Shown: positions 44,384-55,400, counted from the first letter of the stretch. The stretch is DNA of 64,000 bases from UBA5614 sp963667535 (GCA_963667535.2 CAXXDU010000002.1:372001-436000), one strand, 5' to 3'. Notes: a model not told the origin generated them from the sequence alone. Numbers and translations: made by a program.

Positions 44384-46090
44384 ATGGAAGAAATGAACAA
44401 AGAACATGCTGATATTGAAACAAAAAGCGAAGTTTCGAACTTTATCCGCAATATCATAGATGAAGACCTGAAAACAGGTAAGCATACAAAGATTATCACA
44501 CGCTTTCCACCGGAACCGAATGGCTATCTGCACATCGGGCATAGTAAATCCATCTGCCTCAATTTCGGCTTGGCAAGAGATTATCAGGGTATTTGTCACC
44601 TGCGTTTTGATGATACTAATCCCACGGCAGAAGATGTGGAATACGTCGATAGCATTATGGAAGATATCCGCTGGCTGGGTTTTGACTGGAAAGATAAGCT
44701 GTTTTATGCATCTGATTATTATGAGAAGCTGTATGAATATGCAGAAATCCTGATTCAGGACGGCAAAGCTTATGTATGCGATTTATCTCCCGAAGAGATG
44801 AATAAGACGCGCGGAACTTTGACGCAAGCCGGAACCAATAGTCCATACCGTGACAGGACTGTCGAAGAGAATCTGGATTTATTCAGAAGGATGAAAGCAG
44901 GAGAATTTGACGAAGGAACCAAGACGCTGCGTGCCAAGATTGATATGACCAGCGGTAACATCAATATGCGAGACCCGGTTGTCTATAGGATAAAGAAAGC
45001 TCATCACCACCGTACAGGTGACAAGTGGTGCATATATCCGATGTATGACTACACACATTGCATCTCAGACGCTCTGGAGCATATTACGCATTCTATCTGC
45101 ACTCTGGAATTTGAAGACCACAGGCCACTGTATGATTGGTTTTTAGACCAGTTGCCTGTACCATGCCATCCCAGACAAATAGAATTTGCCAGATTAAACC
45201 TCACTTACACTGTTATGAGCAAGCGCATGCTACTTACTCTTGTGAAAGAAAATTATGTAAACGGCTGGGACGACCCGCGCATGCCGACTCTGGCGGGAAT
45301 GAGAAGACGTGGCTATACACCGGAAGCTATACGTGACCTGGCTGACCGCATCGGGGTAGCCAAAGCCAGCAGTATCGTCGATTTTGATTTACTGCAATTC
45401 TGCCTGAGAGAAGATTTAAATAAAAATGCAGACCGTGTGATGGTAGTGCTTGACCCATTAAAAGTTACATTGGAAAACTATCCTGATGACCTGCATGAAG
45501 AGATAGAAGCACAGAATAATCCTGAGAATCAGGATTCCGGAACCAGAATGATACCTTTCTCCAAGGTCATTTATATCGAAAGAGAAGATTTCAAAGAAGA
45601 TGCTCCTAATAAATGGTTCAGGCTGGCTCCCGGTAAAGAAGTGCGCCTCAAACATGCCTATTATATCACTTGTAAAGAAGTTATCAAAGATGCAGAAGGA
45701 AAGATTACAGAGCTTATCTGCACCTATGACCCGCAGTCAAGAGGTGGTGGCACACCTGATGGCAGAAAGGTCAAAGGCACTATTCACTGGGTTTCTGCCA
45801 TACATAATATACCCGTGGAAGTACGCCTTTATGACCAGCTTTTCACTGTGCCCAACCCTATGGATGCTGAAGAAGGCAAGACCTGGCTGGATTACCTTAA
45901 TCCCGATTCATTAGTCACAGTCAATTGCGTTGCCGAACCTTCCTTAAAAGATTCAAAGACGGGAGACAGATTCCAGTTCCTGCGGATGGGATACTTCATT
46001 AAAGATGCAGACAGTTCACCGGAAAAGCCTGTATTTAACAGGATTGTAACCATGAAAGATACCTGGGCAAAGCTGGAGAAGAAGCAGTAG
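44384..46090 (+). CDS. glnS: Glutaminyl-tRNA synthetase
   Basis: Charges tRNA-Gln directly with glutamine. 568 residues. The class I motif 'PEPNGYLHIGHSKSI' (HIGH) is at ~45-59, and the GlnRS-specific 'RFDDTNP', 'VYRIKKAHHHRTGDKWCIYPMYDYTHCISDALEHITHSICTLEFEDHRPLYDW' and 'VMSKRMLL' (KMSKS equivalent) follow. The C-terminal beta-barrel anticodon-binding domain runs ~340-560. Most bacteria form Gln-tRNA by transamidation instead; GlnRS in bacteria is thought to have spread by horizontal transfer. It is 16 nt upstream of the histidine kinase gene. Confidence 0.97.
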   Translation: MEEMNKEHADIETKSEVSNFIRNIIDEDLKTGKHTKIITRFPPEPNGYLHIGHSKSICLNFGLARDYQGICHLRFDDTNPTAEDVEYVDSIMEDIRWLGFDWKDKLFYASDYYEKLYEYAEILIQDGKAYVCDLSPEEMNKTRGTLTQAGTNSPYRDRTVEENLDLFRRMKAGEFDEGTKTLRAKIDMTSGNINMRDPVVYRIKKAHHHRTGDKWCIYPMYDYTHCISDALEHITHSICTLEFEDHRPLYDWFLDQLPVPCHPRQIEFARLNLTYTVMSKRMLLTLVKENYVNGWDDPRMPTLAGMRRRGYTPEAIRDLADRIGVAKASSIVDFDLLQFCLREDLNKNADRVMVVLDPLKVTLENYPDDLHEEIEAQNNPENQDSGTRMIPFSKVIYIEREDFKEDAPNKWFRLAPGKEVRLKHAYYITCKEVIKDAEGKITELICTYDPQSRGGGTPDGRKVKGTIHWVSAIHNIPVEVRLYDQLFTVPNPMDAEEGKTWLDYLNPDSLVTVNCVAEPSLKDSKTGDRFQFLRMGYFIKDADSSPEKPVFNRIVTMKDTWAKLEKKQ

Positions 46091-46106
46091 ATATACATTA
46101 AAGTAA

Positions 46107-47798
46107 ATGAAACAAAACCAGACTACCGGCAGCAATAAATACATGGAGAGTGAGCGGTTATTCATCGAATTTTCCTCTCAACCTTTGAGTCGTATTCAGT
46201 TTTTACACTCCGTCAGCAACCAGTTTAAGCTGATTTCGGATTGTGATGCTCTGGAAATGAGAGTATTTGACCAAGCTCTTCAATATCGGTGGTTTACAAA
46301 TTTTAAGACAAAGTCAGCTTATGATGAGATGGAATTCAGGATAGACGAAAAGCAGGGCAGGATTCCGGTTTTGAAAGAGGAAACTGCCTTAGAAGAAATC
46401 TGTCTGGATATGTTTCAAAAGCGCTATGACCCGCTACTACAATTTGAATATAGCCTCAACAGTCGTTATATTGAGGACACATCAGGCAAAGTTAATATGG
46501 CAAGGCAGTATAAAAACAAAGTAGTTGATTTATCTGTGACAGGCTTTAAGGCTATTCTGCTCCTGCCATTTACGGTTCAGAATAATCCACCCGGGATTAT
46601 AATTTTGTATAGTAAGAAGAAACAGTTTATCAATAAAGAAGATGTTTCGGCTTATGAAGACCTGATGCATAGTTTGTCCATTTCCCTCAAATTCAGACGA
46701 GCGCTCTATGCACTGAATGAAAGGATAAAAGAGCTGACTTGTCTGTATACGATTAACCAGATTTATCAGGATAACTCAGATGAGCCGGAAGCTCTTGTAC
46801 AAAAGATAGTGGAGCATATTCCCAAAGCGTTTCAATATTCTGAAGTGGCATTTGCTGTGATAAAAATCGGGAAGAACGAATTCATCTATGGGAAAAAACA
46901 AAAAACCGGGAATTATATTAGTTGCAATATTGAGTTGGAAGGGAAGAATATCGGCACTATATCGGTTTTTTATCCCGGATTCGTAGATACTGAAGAGCCT
47001 ATGCACTTTCTGCCGGAAGAACAGCAATTACTGGATATCATTTCTCAAAAGGTTTCGCTTATTTACGAAAAAATAACTCACAGACAAGATAAACTGGCAA
47101 TGGAAGAACAGTTACGCCATGCTGACAGGCTGGCAACAATCGGACAATTGGCTTCAGGTATAGCGCATGAACTCAATGACCCTCTGGCAAATATCCTGGG
47201 CTATGCTCAATTACTCCTCAAAACCGTGACTGACGAGAGACAAAAATCCGATTTGGAGAGGATAGTACGTTCTTCTCTGCATTCACGTGAGATAGTCCGC
47301 AAGCTGCTTATGTTTGCCCGCCAGATGCCTACCCAAAAGAGTAAGATACAGCTTAATAAAATCGTCACAGATACCTTGGATTTACTAAAAAACAGATTAG
47401 AGCAGAATAAAGTTAAGTTAGTTCTTAATCTGTTACCGGAATTACCCTTATTAACGGTAGATTCTTCTCAGATGACTCAATTGGTGACCAATCTTGTTGT
47501 AAATGCCTTGCAGGCGATGCAAAGTGGTGGCAAATTGCATATATCCACTACTTCCGGGGAAAATACACTTGTCATGGAGATTGCAGATACAGGCTGCGGA
47601 ATCCCTTTAGAAGAACTGGATAAAATATTTCTGCCGTTTTATTCTACCAAACCTGTAGGAGAGGGCACTGGTCTTGGTTTATCAGTAGTTCACGGTATTG
47701 TCTCTTCCCATAATGGAGCAATCAATGTGGTGAGTAAGCCAGGAAAAGGCAGCAAATTTATCATAGAATTGCCGGTCTCAGCACAAAATCAAAAGTAG
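46107..47798 (+). CDS. Sensor histidine kinase with GAF-like domain
   Basis: 563 residues, no membrane segment, so probably a cytoplasmic sensor. The N-terminal half (~1-190) and a second region (~210-310, 'IKELTCLYTINQIYQDNSDEPEALVQKIVEHIPKAF') look GAF-like. HisKA has the phosphoacceptor His354 in 'LASGIAHELNDPLANILGYAQLL'. The HATPase_c N box is 'LVTNLVVNALQAM', with G1 'IADTGCGIP' and G2 'GEGTGLGLSVVHGIV'. The stop overlaps the GTG-side reading frame of the response regulator gene, forming a two-component pair of NtrB/NtrC type. Confidence 0.94.
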   Translation: MKQNQTTGSNKYMESERLFIEFSSQPLSRIQFLHSVSNQFKLISDCDALEMRVFDQALQYRWFTNFKTKSAYDEMEFRIDEKQGRIPVLKEETALEEICLDMFQKRYDPLLQFEYSLNSRYIEDTSGKVNMARQYKNKVVDLSVTGFKAILLLPFTVQNNPPGIIILYSKKKQFINKEDVSAYEDLMHSLSISLKFRRALYALNERIKELTCLYTINQIYQDNSDEPEALVQKIVEHIPKAFQYSEVAFAVIKIGKNEFIYGKKQKTGNYISCNIELEGKNIGTISVFYPGFVDTEEPMHFLPEEQQLLDIISQKVSLIYEKITHRQDKLAMEEQLRHADRLATIGQLASGIAHELNDPLANILGYAQLLLKTVTDERQKSDLERIVRSSLHSREIVRKLLMFARQMPTQKSKIQLNKIVTDTLDLLKNRLEQNKVKLVLNLLPELPLLTVDSSQMTQLVTNLVVNALQAMQSGGKLHISTTSGENTLVMEIADTGCGIPLEELDKIFLPFYSTKPVGEGTGLGLSVVHGIVSSHNGAINVVSKPGKGSKFIIELPVSAQNQK

Positions 47799-47806
47799 TG
47801 GAATTA

Positions 47807-49165
47807 ATGAAAAAAAACATAGCAACAATTCTTGTAGTTGATGATTCGCCTGATACTCTGGAACTAATCAGGCGCAATCTGGAATTAGCGGGTCACACGG
47901 TATTTACTGCTTCCAACGTACAACAAGCGCTGAATATAACTGATTCCATTGAACCGGACATAGTTATTACGGATTGGAAGATGCCGGTTGTGGATGGCAT
48001 GGACCTGGTGAAGTATATTAAAACCAATCACCCGAGTATTGGAATAATGATGATAACCGGTTATGCCAGTATTGAAAGCGCTGTTCAGGCAATCAAGACC
48101 GGAGTTGAGGAGTATTTACCCAAACCTTTTACAGATGAGGAATTGTCTGCGTCTTTAAACAAGCTGATTAATAAGGTAAAAAGCCGTAAAACACTGTCGC
48201 AGGCTGATATTGCGATGATTACATCTTTTGGTCTGATCGGACAATCGGCTGAAATGCAGGCAGTTTTTGATTTAATCAAGAAAGCCGCCGTGACCAATGC
48301 AACAGTCTTGATTACCGGTGAGAGCGGAACAGGAAAAGAGCTGGTAGCCAGGGCAATTCATTATCAAAGCAAACGTAGCAGCGCTCCTTTTGTTACAGTT
48401 AATTGTTCTGCAATTCCCAATGAATTAATAGAAAGTGAACTCTTTGGCTATACCAGAGGAGCTTTTACCGGGGCAGATACAACCAGAGCCGGATTTTTCC
48501 AGACTGCCAATGGCGGTTCTATCTTTTTAGACGAAGTAAGCGAAATGAGCCTTGCCATGCAGGTAAAACTACTGCGGGTAATTCAGGAAAAAGAAGTTAC
48601 ATTAGTCGGCTCACGAAAACCATTACCGGTGGATATCCGTATTATTGCAGCCAGTAATAAGGATTTAAAGCGCATGATGGAATCAGGTAAGTTCAGAGAA
48701 GACCTGTTTTATAGACTCAATATCATTGCGATAGATATTCCACCCTTAAAATGCCGAAAAGACGATATTATCTATCTGATTAATCACTTCACATGCAAGT
48801 TTGCCCGCGAAGCCGGGAGAAATGCCCCGCAATTTTCTGACGGTGCCTTGGAAGCAATGACTAATTATGACTTTCCCGGTAACGTCAGAGAGCTGGAAAA
48901 CCTGATTCAACGCCTGATTGTCGTTTGTGAAAACGATATTATCCAACCTTCTGATTTGCCTGCCTATATGCGCTTGGTAACGATTAAAACAAACAGCAAA
49001 CAGTTAAAAAGACTTATTGATGTGGAACTCGAACACATCCACGCTGTAATAGACTCAACTCTGGGCAATCTGACTAAAGCTGCTGCGATATTGGATATTG
49101 ACCGCAAGACTCTCAGAAACAAGCTGAAAATGACGCAAGACAACAGTTCAGAAAGTGGGGAATAA
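47807..49165 (+). CDS. Sigma-54-dependent response regulator (NtrC family)
   Basis: 452 residues from the ATG at 47807. The receiver domain (~1-120) has phosphoacceptor Asp56 in 'IVITDWKMPVVDG' and 'MMITGYASIESAVQAIKTGVEEYLPKP'. The AAA+ domain (~145-375) shows Walker A 'GESGTGKELVARAIH', the sigma-54-contacting 'ELFGYTRGAFTGA', Walker B 'GGSIFLDEV' and 'FREDLFYRLNII'. A Fis-type helix-turn-helix closes it ('NLTKAAAILDIDRKTLRNKLK'). It activates sigma-54 promoters in response to the upstream kinase. Targets unknown; gdhA follows, making nitrogen metabolism a plausible but unproven link. Confidence 0.96.
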   Translation: MKKNIATILVVDDSPDTLELIRRNLELAGHTVFTASNVQQALNITDSIEPDIVITDWKMPVVDGMDLVKYIKTNHPSIGIMMITGYASIESAVQAIKTGVEEYLPKPFTDEELSASLNKLINKVKSRKTLSQADIAMITSFGLIGQSAEMQAVFDLIKKAAVTNATVLITGESGTGKELVARAIHYQSKRSSAPFVTVNCSAIPNELIESELFGYTRGAFTGADTTRAGFFQTANGGSIFLDEVSEMSLAMQVKLLRVIQEKEVTLVGSRKPLPVDIRIIAASNKDLKRMMESGKFREDLFYRLNIIAIDIPPLKCRKDDIIYLINHFTCKFAREAGRNAPQFSDGALEAMTNYDFPGNVRELENLIQRLIVVCENDIIQPSDLPAYMRLVTIKTNSKQLKRLIDVELEHIHAVIDSTLGNLTKAAAILDIDRKTLRNKLKMTQDNSSESGE

Positions 49166-49345
49166 ATACCCGGTGGGTCAATAATCCCCAGTTAATATTT
49201 ATCAGGATGCTCATATCACTTCTTGTCACACCCACGTAAAACAAACTAATTGAAGCACTTACAACATAGTCTGGCTGCCAGTCAGGATTGGAACAATTAT
49301 CGCCTTATATACCTTACATAAAACAAAAAAACAAAGAGGTGTAAA

Positions 49346-50629
49346 ATGGCAACGAATTACAATGCTTTTCAAATGGCACAAGAGCAATTTGATAAGGTAG
49401 CTGACATCCTTGAACTGGATGAAGCTACTCGTGAATTACTACGCAACCCAATGAGGGAATATCACATAAGTATTCCTATCAAGATGGACGATGGTACAAC
49501 CAAGATATTCCGTGGTTTCAGATGCCAACATAATGACTCTCGTGGTCCGGCCAAAGGTGGAATTCGTTTTCACCCCATGGAAACTATAGATACTGTGAGA
49601 GCTTTATCCATGTGGATGACCTGGAAATGCGCAGTTGTGGATATTCCGCTGGGCGGGGGAAAGGGTGGAGTAATATGTGATCCGCATAACCTGTCTTTAA
49701 GAGAACAAGAACAAATATGCCGTGGCTGGGTACGTCAATTAGCTCACGATATCGGACCCCTCAGAGATGTTCCGGCTCCGGATGTAATGACCAATGCTCA
49801 GCACATGATTTGGATGCTGGATGAATATGAGACAATACATGGTGCCAAGTTTCCAGGCTTTATTACAGGAAAACCTGTAGGCTCCGGCGGTTCTCTGGGT
49901 AGAACAGAGGCGACCGGATACGGTGTGGTATTTACACTCAGAGAAGCATTAAAAGAATTAAAAATTCCTATTGATAAAACCAAGGCATCATTTCAGGGTT
50001 TTGGCAATGTAGCCCAATATGCTATCAGATTATATAACAAACTGGGTGGAATCGTTGTCGGAGTTTCCAGTTGGGACCAAAAAGACCAGACTTCTTACTA
50101 TTTTTACCGGAAGGAAGGTATTGATGTTGACCAGCTTCTTAGTATAGCAGACAATTTCGGCGGGATAGATAAAGTCAAAGCTAAAAAGCTAAAATATGAA
50201 GTCATGTCCGGCGACAAGTGGATTGAACAGGATGTAGATATTCTGCTTCCCTGCGCCTTGGAAAACCAGATTACCAAAGACACAGTAAAAAAGATTAAAC
50301 CGAGAGTAAAAGTAGTGGCTGAAGGCGCGAATGGTCCCACCACTCCTGAAGCTGATGCTTATCTCAAAGCGCACGATATATATGTCATCCCTGATTTTCT
50401 GGCCAATGCAGGCGGAGTGACATGCAGCTACTTTGAACAGGTTCAATGCAATATGAACTATTTCTGGGAAAAGGATGAAGTGCTTGCCAAGCTTGATGTT
50501 AAGATGACTTCAGCATTTCATGAAGTACATGCTTTAAGCCAAAAGAAGAATATCTATATGCGTGACTCAGCCTATGTAATTGCGATCAATCGCGTAGTAA
50601 CAGCCTGTAAATTGAGAGGATGGGTATAA
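49346..50629 (+). CDS. gdhA: Glutamate dehydrogenase
   Basis: Interconverts glutamate and 2-oxoglutarate plus ammonia. 427 residues with 'GPAKGGIRFHP', the catalytic-lysine segment 'MTWKCAVVDIPLGGGKGGV' (~92-110), 'DVPAPDVMTN' with the catalytic Asp, and the Rossmann motif 'FQGFGNVAQYAIRL' followed by 'GANGPTTPEAD' and 'DFLANAGGVTCSYFE'. SD AAAGAGGTG. This hexameric type is common in amino-acid-fermenting anaerobes. Two tandem hairpins follow, the second a terminator. Confidence 0.96.
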   Translation: MATNYNAFQMAQEQFDKVADILELDEATRELLRNPMREYHISIPIKMDDGTTKIFRGFRCQHNDSRGPAKGGIRFHPMETIDTVRALSMWMTWKCAVVDIPLGGGKGGVICDPHNLSLREQEQICRGWVRQLAHDIGPLRDVPAPDVMTNAQHMIWMLDEYETIHGAKFPGFITGKPVGSGGSLGRTEATGYGVVFTLREALKELKIPIDKTKASFQGFGNVAQYAIRLYNKLGGIVVGVSSWDQKDQTSYYFYRKEGIDVDQLLSIADNFGGIDKVKAKKLKYEVMSGDKWIEQDVDILLPCALENQITKDTVKKIKPRVKVVAEGANGPTTPEADAYLKAHDIYVIPDFLANAGGVTCSYFEQVQCNMNYFWEKDEVLAKLDVKMTSAFHEVHALSQKKNIYMRDSAYVIAINRVVTACKLRGWV

Positions 50630-50642
50630 TTTAACACACTGA

Positions 50643-50672
50643 CCGGGAAAGTAGCATTCCTCACTTTTCCGG
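50643..50672 (+). promoter_or_regulatory. First of two tandem look-alike hairpins after gdhA
   Basis: CCGGGAAAGT (50643-50652), loop AGCATTCCTC, ACTTTTCCGG (50663-50672), with one mismatched pair. No T-run follows, so it is not itself an intrinsic terminator. Its loop nearly equals that of the second hairpin. Confidence 0.6.
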
Positions 50673-50708
50673 AATGATATAAACAAACAAAAACATAACG
50701 CACTCACA

Positions 50709-50740
50709 GGGAAGGTTGCATTCCTCACCTTCCCTTTTTT
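50709..50740 (+). terminator. Rho-independent terminator (second tandem hairpin)
   Basis: GGGAAGGT (50709-50716), loop TGCATTCCTC, ACCTTCCC (50727-50734), then TTTTTT. It ends 16 nt before the start of the next gene, whose SD (AAGGGGAAAG) follows at once. It could therefore separate gdhA from the downstream operon or attenuate that operon. Confidence 0.85.
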
Positions 50741-50756
50741 AAAAAGGGGAAAGAAA

Positions 50757-52481
50757 ATGGATTTCAAAGAATATCAAAGAGATATAAGTCAATCCAAAAG
50801 TGGTTTTACTTACATCGGTAACGGTGAATTGGGTGGTAAAGCCAAAGGGCTTTTTTTAATGAAGGAAATGTTGGAAGCGCATTTTCCCAAGGGAGAATTT
50901 GCAGGTATGGTTGTAGACATTCCGCAAATGACTGTTATTAAAACGGATATCTTTGATCAATTCATGAAAGATAACAACCTCTATGACGTCGCTCTTAATT
51001 CTAATGATGATGATTACATTGCCCATGAATTCCAGAAAGGCAGTCTGCCGGTGGGGATTGTGGGTGACCTGATGCAACTGATAACAAAGATAAACAGTCC
51101 GCTGGCTATCAGGTCTTCAGCCTTACTGGAAGACAGTTTGCATGAACCATTTGCCGGCGTATATGAGACTAAGATGATTCCCAATAAGAATCTGGAAGCT
51201 ACGGTCAGATTCAATCAGTTGGCAGAAGGTATAAAGTTTGTCTATTCCACGCTCTACTTCAAAAAAGCCAAACAATATTTTAAAGCCATCCGTAAAGATA
51301 TCAGAGACGAGAAAATGGCTGTCATAATCCAGGAGATTGTCGGAGAGAGATATGGTGATCATTTTTATCCAACAGTTTCAGGAGTAATCCGGTCATTAAA
51401 CTTTTATCCCACCGGATTAGCAAAAACAGAAAACGGAGTAGTCCAGCTTGCTCTGGGTCTGGGTAAAACTATTGTGGAAGGCGGTAAAACCTGGTGCTAT
51501 TCACCTCGTTTTCCTGATTCTCCTCCCCCATATAATAACGTCAATGATTTGCTGGAAAACACTCAAACCAGCTTCTGGGCAGTCAATATGGGTAAGATTA
51601 CCGAATATGACCCCACTCAGGAAACAGAATATCTGATATACCTTGATTTGGAAGAAGCTGAAAAAGCCGGGAATCTGAACAATGTAGCCTCCACTCTTTC
51701 CTGTGAAGACGACAGGATTAATCCGGGCATTGCCGGAGCCGGAGCAAGGGTAATCAATTTTGCCCCAATTCTGCAATGCACCAGTATAGACCTGAATGAT
51801 GTAATCAAAAGAATATTGCTTTTAACGGAAGAAAAACTGGGAGAGAGGGTAGAAATCGAATTTGCTGTCAACATTGACCAGAATAACGATAATAAGCCTT
51901 ATTTCGGGTTTCTGCAGGTACGTCCCTTAGCTGTTTCCAATAATGAAGTCAATATCACTAAGAATGACTTTGACAAGAAATCTTATCTGGTTAAACCTGA
52001 CGTTGCCATGGGGAATGGTGAAGCAGATAACGTTGTGGATATTGTTTATGTTAAGCCAGATATATTTAATCCGCTCAATTCGAGAGAAATAGCAGATGAG
52101 ATTGAGGCAATCAACGAAGTATTATTAGAACAGGACAGGCGATATTTGTTGATAGGCTTTGGCAGATGGGGAACGAGTGACCCCTGGCTGGGTATACCTG
52201 TAAACTGGAGCCAGATTTCCGGTGTGAAAGCGATAGTGGAAGCGACCTTGCCCCAGCTTCAGTCGGATTTTAGCCAGGGCAGTCATTTCTTTCACAATGT
52301 CTTCAGTAGCGGTGTTTTTTATTTTCATGTACATCAGGACCAGGAAGCCAGGATAAACTGGAAGTGGCTGTACAAACAAGCAGTGATTACCGATGCTAAA
52401 TATGTATGTCATGTCAGAACAGAAAAAGCGCTCACCATCAAAGTTGATGGCAGAAGTGGAGAAGGAGTCATCCTCAAATGA
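50757..52481 (+). CDS. PEP/pyruvate-binding-domain protein (PPDK N-terminal-like)
   Basis: 574 residues. Two conserved stretches of the ATP-grasp-like PEP/pyruvate-binding domain are visible: 'GELGGKAKGLFLMKEML' (~21-37) and 'LAIRSSALLEDSLHEPFAGVYETKMI' (~120-145), with 'AVIIQEIVG' and 'LGLGKTIVEGG' after. The C-terminal part has 'LLIGFGRWGTSDPWLGIPVNWS' and 'GSHFFHNVFSSGV'. The phosphohistidine and TIM-barrel domains of PEP synthase/PPDK are missing, so it cannot run the full reaction alone. Its stop overlaps the ATG of the related gene downstream (ATGA), implying they act together. Confidence 0.88.
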   Translation: MDFKEYQRDISQSKSGFTYIGNGELGGKAKGLFLMKEMLEAHFPKGEFAGMVVDIPQMTVIKTDIFDQFMKDNNLYDVALNSNDDDYIAHEFQKGSLPVGIVGDLMQLITKINSPLAIRSSALLEDSLHEPFAGVYETKMIPNKNLEATVRFNQLAEGIKFVYSTLYFKKAKQYFKAIRKDIRDEKMAVIIQEIVGERYGDHFYPTVSGVIRSLNFYPTGLAKTENGVVQLALGLGKTIVEGGKTWCYSPRFPDSPPPYNNVNDLLENTQTSFWAVNMGKITEYDPTQETEYLIYLDLEEAEKAGNLNNVASTLSCEDDRINPGIAGAGARVINFAPILQCTSIDLNDVIKRILLLTEEKLGERVEIEFAVNIDQNNDNKPYFGFLQVRPLAVSNNEVNITKNDFDKKSYLVKPDVAMGNGEADNVVDIVYVKPDIFNPLNSREIADEIEAINEVLLEQDRRYLLIGFGRWGTSDPWLGIPVNWSQISGVKAIVEATLPQLQSDFSQGSHFFHNVFSSGVFYFHVHQDQEARINWKWLYKQAVITDAKYVCHVRTEKALTIKVDGRSGEGVILK

Positions 52482-55400
52482 CAGTTCAGAACCAATTAAA
52501 CTCTCTTTTAGAAAGAGCTAAAGAGCTTGATTGTCTATACCAAACAGGCGAAATCTTTAAAAATGGAGAAGCAGATCTAAACCTTGTATTGCAAAAGCTA
52601 ATTGGCGCTATTGCTTCAGGCTGGCGTTTTCCGGAAGATTTACGTGTCAGGATAACCGTAGGAGATTTTACCGTTAAGGATGATGATTTTAAGGTTAATA
52701 ACTGGGTACAGACTGCATCATACCGCATAGATGATGAAGCTTCCTGCGAGCTTGAAGTTACTTATCCCAACTGGACAGATACGGAAACACCTTTTCTAAA
52801 AGAAGAGCAAAGGCTTTTAACCTCAATAGCAGAAAGACTGTGTGCTTTTTTGCAACGCAGAAGACTACTTAGAGTAAACGCAACCCAACAAAGTGATGCA
52901 CTACTCCGGACAGACTGGAAAATCATCATGGAGTTGATTTATAAATCCGACCCTGACCAGTATTTACGTATTGCCCGCAAAATGATGAATTACCTGTCAG
53001 GATTGGGAGTGGAGGATGCCAGAAAGCTGCTGTCCACTTTCGGAGAGCAGAAAAACCGCAAAACCCTGGAAACAGTTTACGATACAAACCGTCCTTTTCA
53101 TAAAGAAAATAAAAGCACAGTCAATAAGCTGATTCAAAGAGCTTTTGTCATTGCAGATGAACATCTGGATAATGCTGAGATTTATTCTTTATTGCAGACC
53201 TGGCTGCAGGGTGATAAGATTAGCTTTTTGGTTCAGGCTTTGGAAAACTTATCTTTCTCACTGAATACCATCCAGGATGCCTTGCACCGCTTTCACAATC
53301 TGAGTCTGGAAGGCATTGAACTGCCCAAACCTACTCTGGATAACATCACAGTATTACTTTTACTGCGTTTCTTTACTGAGCAGCTGGAGTTTATCAAAAT
53401 CTCCAAGCCGTTTGTCGATATTGAAGACTTTGTAGAGCTTGTTCGCAATATTGTTTTTCCCACTAACAGCTACGGAAAGCTCGGTGGTAAAAGCGCCGGT
53501 TTATTCTTATCCTATAATATTCTGAAAAGGGTTAAGGACAAAGGCTTAAAGCTCGACAATATCAAAATCCCCAAGACACGCTATCTTTTATCAGATGCTC
53601 TGCATCAATTTTTAAATTTTAACGAACTCAACGAACTTATCGAGCAGAAATATAAGACCATAGAGCAAATCAGGGATGAATACCCCAATATCGTGCAAGT
53701 CTTTAAAAACTCCAATTTCCCGCCCAATCTGATTAGCGGACTCGCTCTGGTACTGGATGAGTTTGGAGAAAAGCCTATCATTGTGAGAAGCTCCAGCCTT
53801 TTGGAAGACAGAGTGGGAGCAGCCTTTTCCGGCAAGTACAAAAGCCTGTTTCTGGCAAATCAAGGCAGTAAAGATGAACGTCTTTATGCTTTACTTGATG
53901 CCATTGCAGAAGTTTATGCCAGCACCTTTGGACCAGACCCCGTAGAGTACCGCAAAGAACGCGGTCTTTTGGATTTTCATGAGGAAATGGCTATCATCAT
54001 ACAGGAAGTTGTAGGTACCAAAGTCGGCGATTACTGGCTGCCGTCTTTTGCAGGAGTAGCCTTTAGTAATAATGAATTCCGCTGGTCTCCGCGCATCCAG
54101 AGAGATAATGGTCTGGTACGTTTGGTTCCAGGTTTGGGAACACGTGCTGTGGACAGAGTCAGTGACGATTTTCCCATCCTTGTTTCACCGGGGCAGCCCA
54201 ATCTGAGAGTCAATCTCTCTAATGATGAAATCCTGCGCTATTCTCCCCGCAAAGTGGACGTTATCAATCTCAAAACCAATACCTTTGAGACTATAGATTT
54301 TGCTTACTTATTCAAAGTTTTTGGCGCTCAGTACCCGATTATTGAGCAGGTTGCTTCTGTGTACAGCGACCAGAATATCACTACCAAATCGGCTTTCAAT
54401 ATAGAATTTGAAACGGATAAAGCAGTCGTTACCTTTGATGGTTTGATTTCCAAAACTAACTTTATGCCGAGGATGAAGAGTATTCTCGATACTCTGAAAA
54501 CTGCTATGGGCGTTTCTGTTGATATCGAATTTGCCTTTGATGGTAAAGACCTCTATATCTTGCAATGCAGAGCTCAAAGCACAGCTCCCGAATACAGACC
54601 TGCCAATATACCCAAGGATATTCCCGAAAAGGATATCCTCTTTACAGCCGGGAAGTATGTTTCCAATGGATTAATCCCCGATATCAGCCACATAGTGTTA
54701 GTTGAGCCGGATGAATACTCAGCCTTAAAAACAGTTGAAGAGATGAAAAACGTGGGTAGAATAGTCGGCAAGCTCAATAAAATCCTGCCTAAGCATAAGT
54801 TCATTCTGATGGGTCCGGGCAGATGGGGGAGCAGAGGCGATATCAAGCTTGGCGTTAGTATCACCTATTCTGATATTAATAATACTTCCATGTTGATAGA
54901 AATAGCCAGAAAGAAAGGCAATTACACGCCTGATTTATCTTTTGGCACCCACTTTTTCCAGGACCTCGTAGAATCAGGTATCCGTTATCTGCCGTTATAT
55001 CCCGATGAAAACGGGATTGTGTATAACGAAAACTTCCTGCATAATGCCGATAACATCCTGCATAAACTGATTCCTGATTGCGGTAGTTTTACTAAGGTAA
55101 TCAAGGTCATTGATGTGGAAAAAAGTGTTCCCGGTAAGAAAGTCACCATCAGGATGAATGGTGATCTGGATGAAGCAATCGCATATTTTACCGGTACAAG
55201 TTCCAAAGAAGTCAGCTTTGCCGATATTGATGATTCCAATCCCGCAAACGAAAAGCACTGGCTCTGGCGACTGAGAATGGCAGAACACATCGCTTCCTGC
55301 CTTGATAAGAAAAAGTATGGCGTTAAAGCTATGTACATCTTTGGCAGCGTTAAAAACGGTAATGCCGGTCCCGGCAGTGACATTGATTTACTTCTGCATA

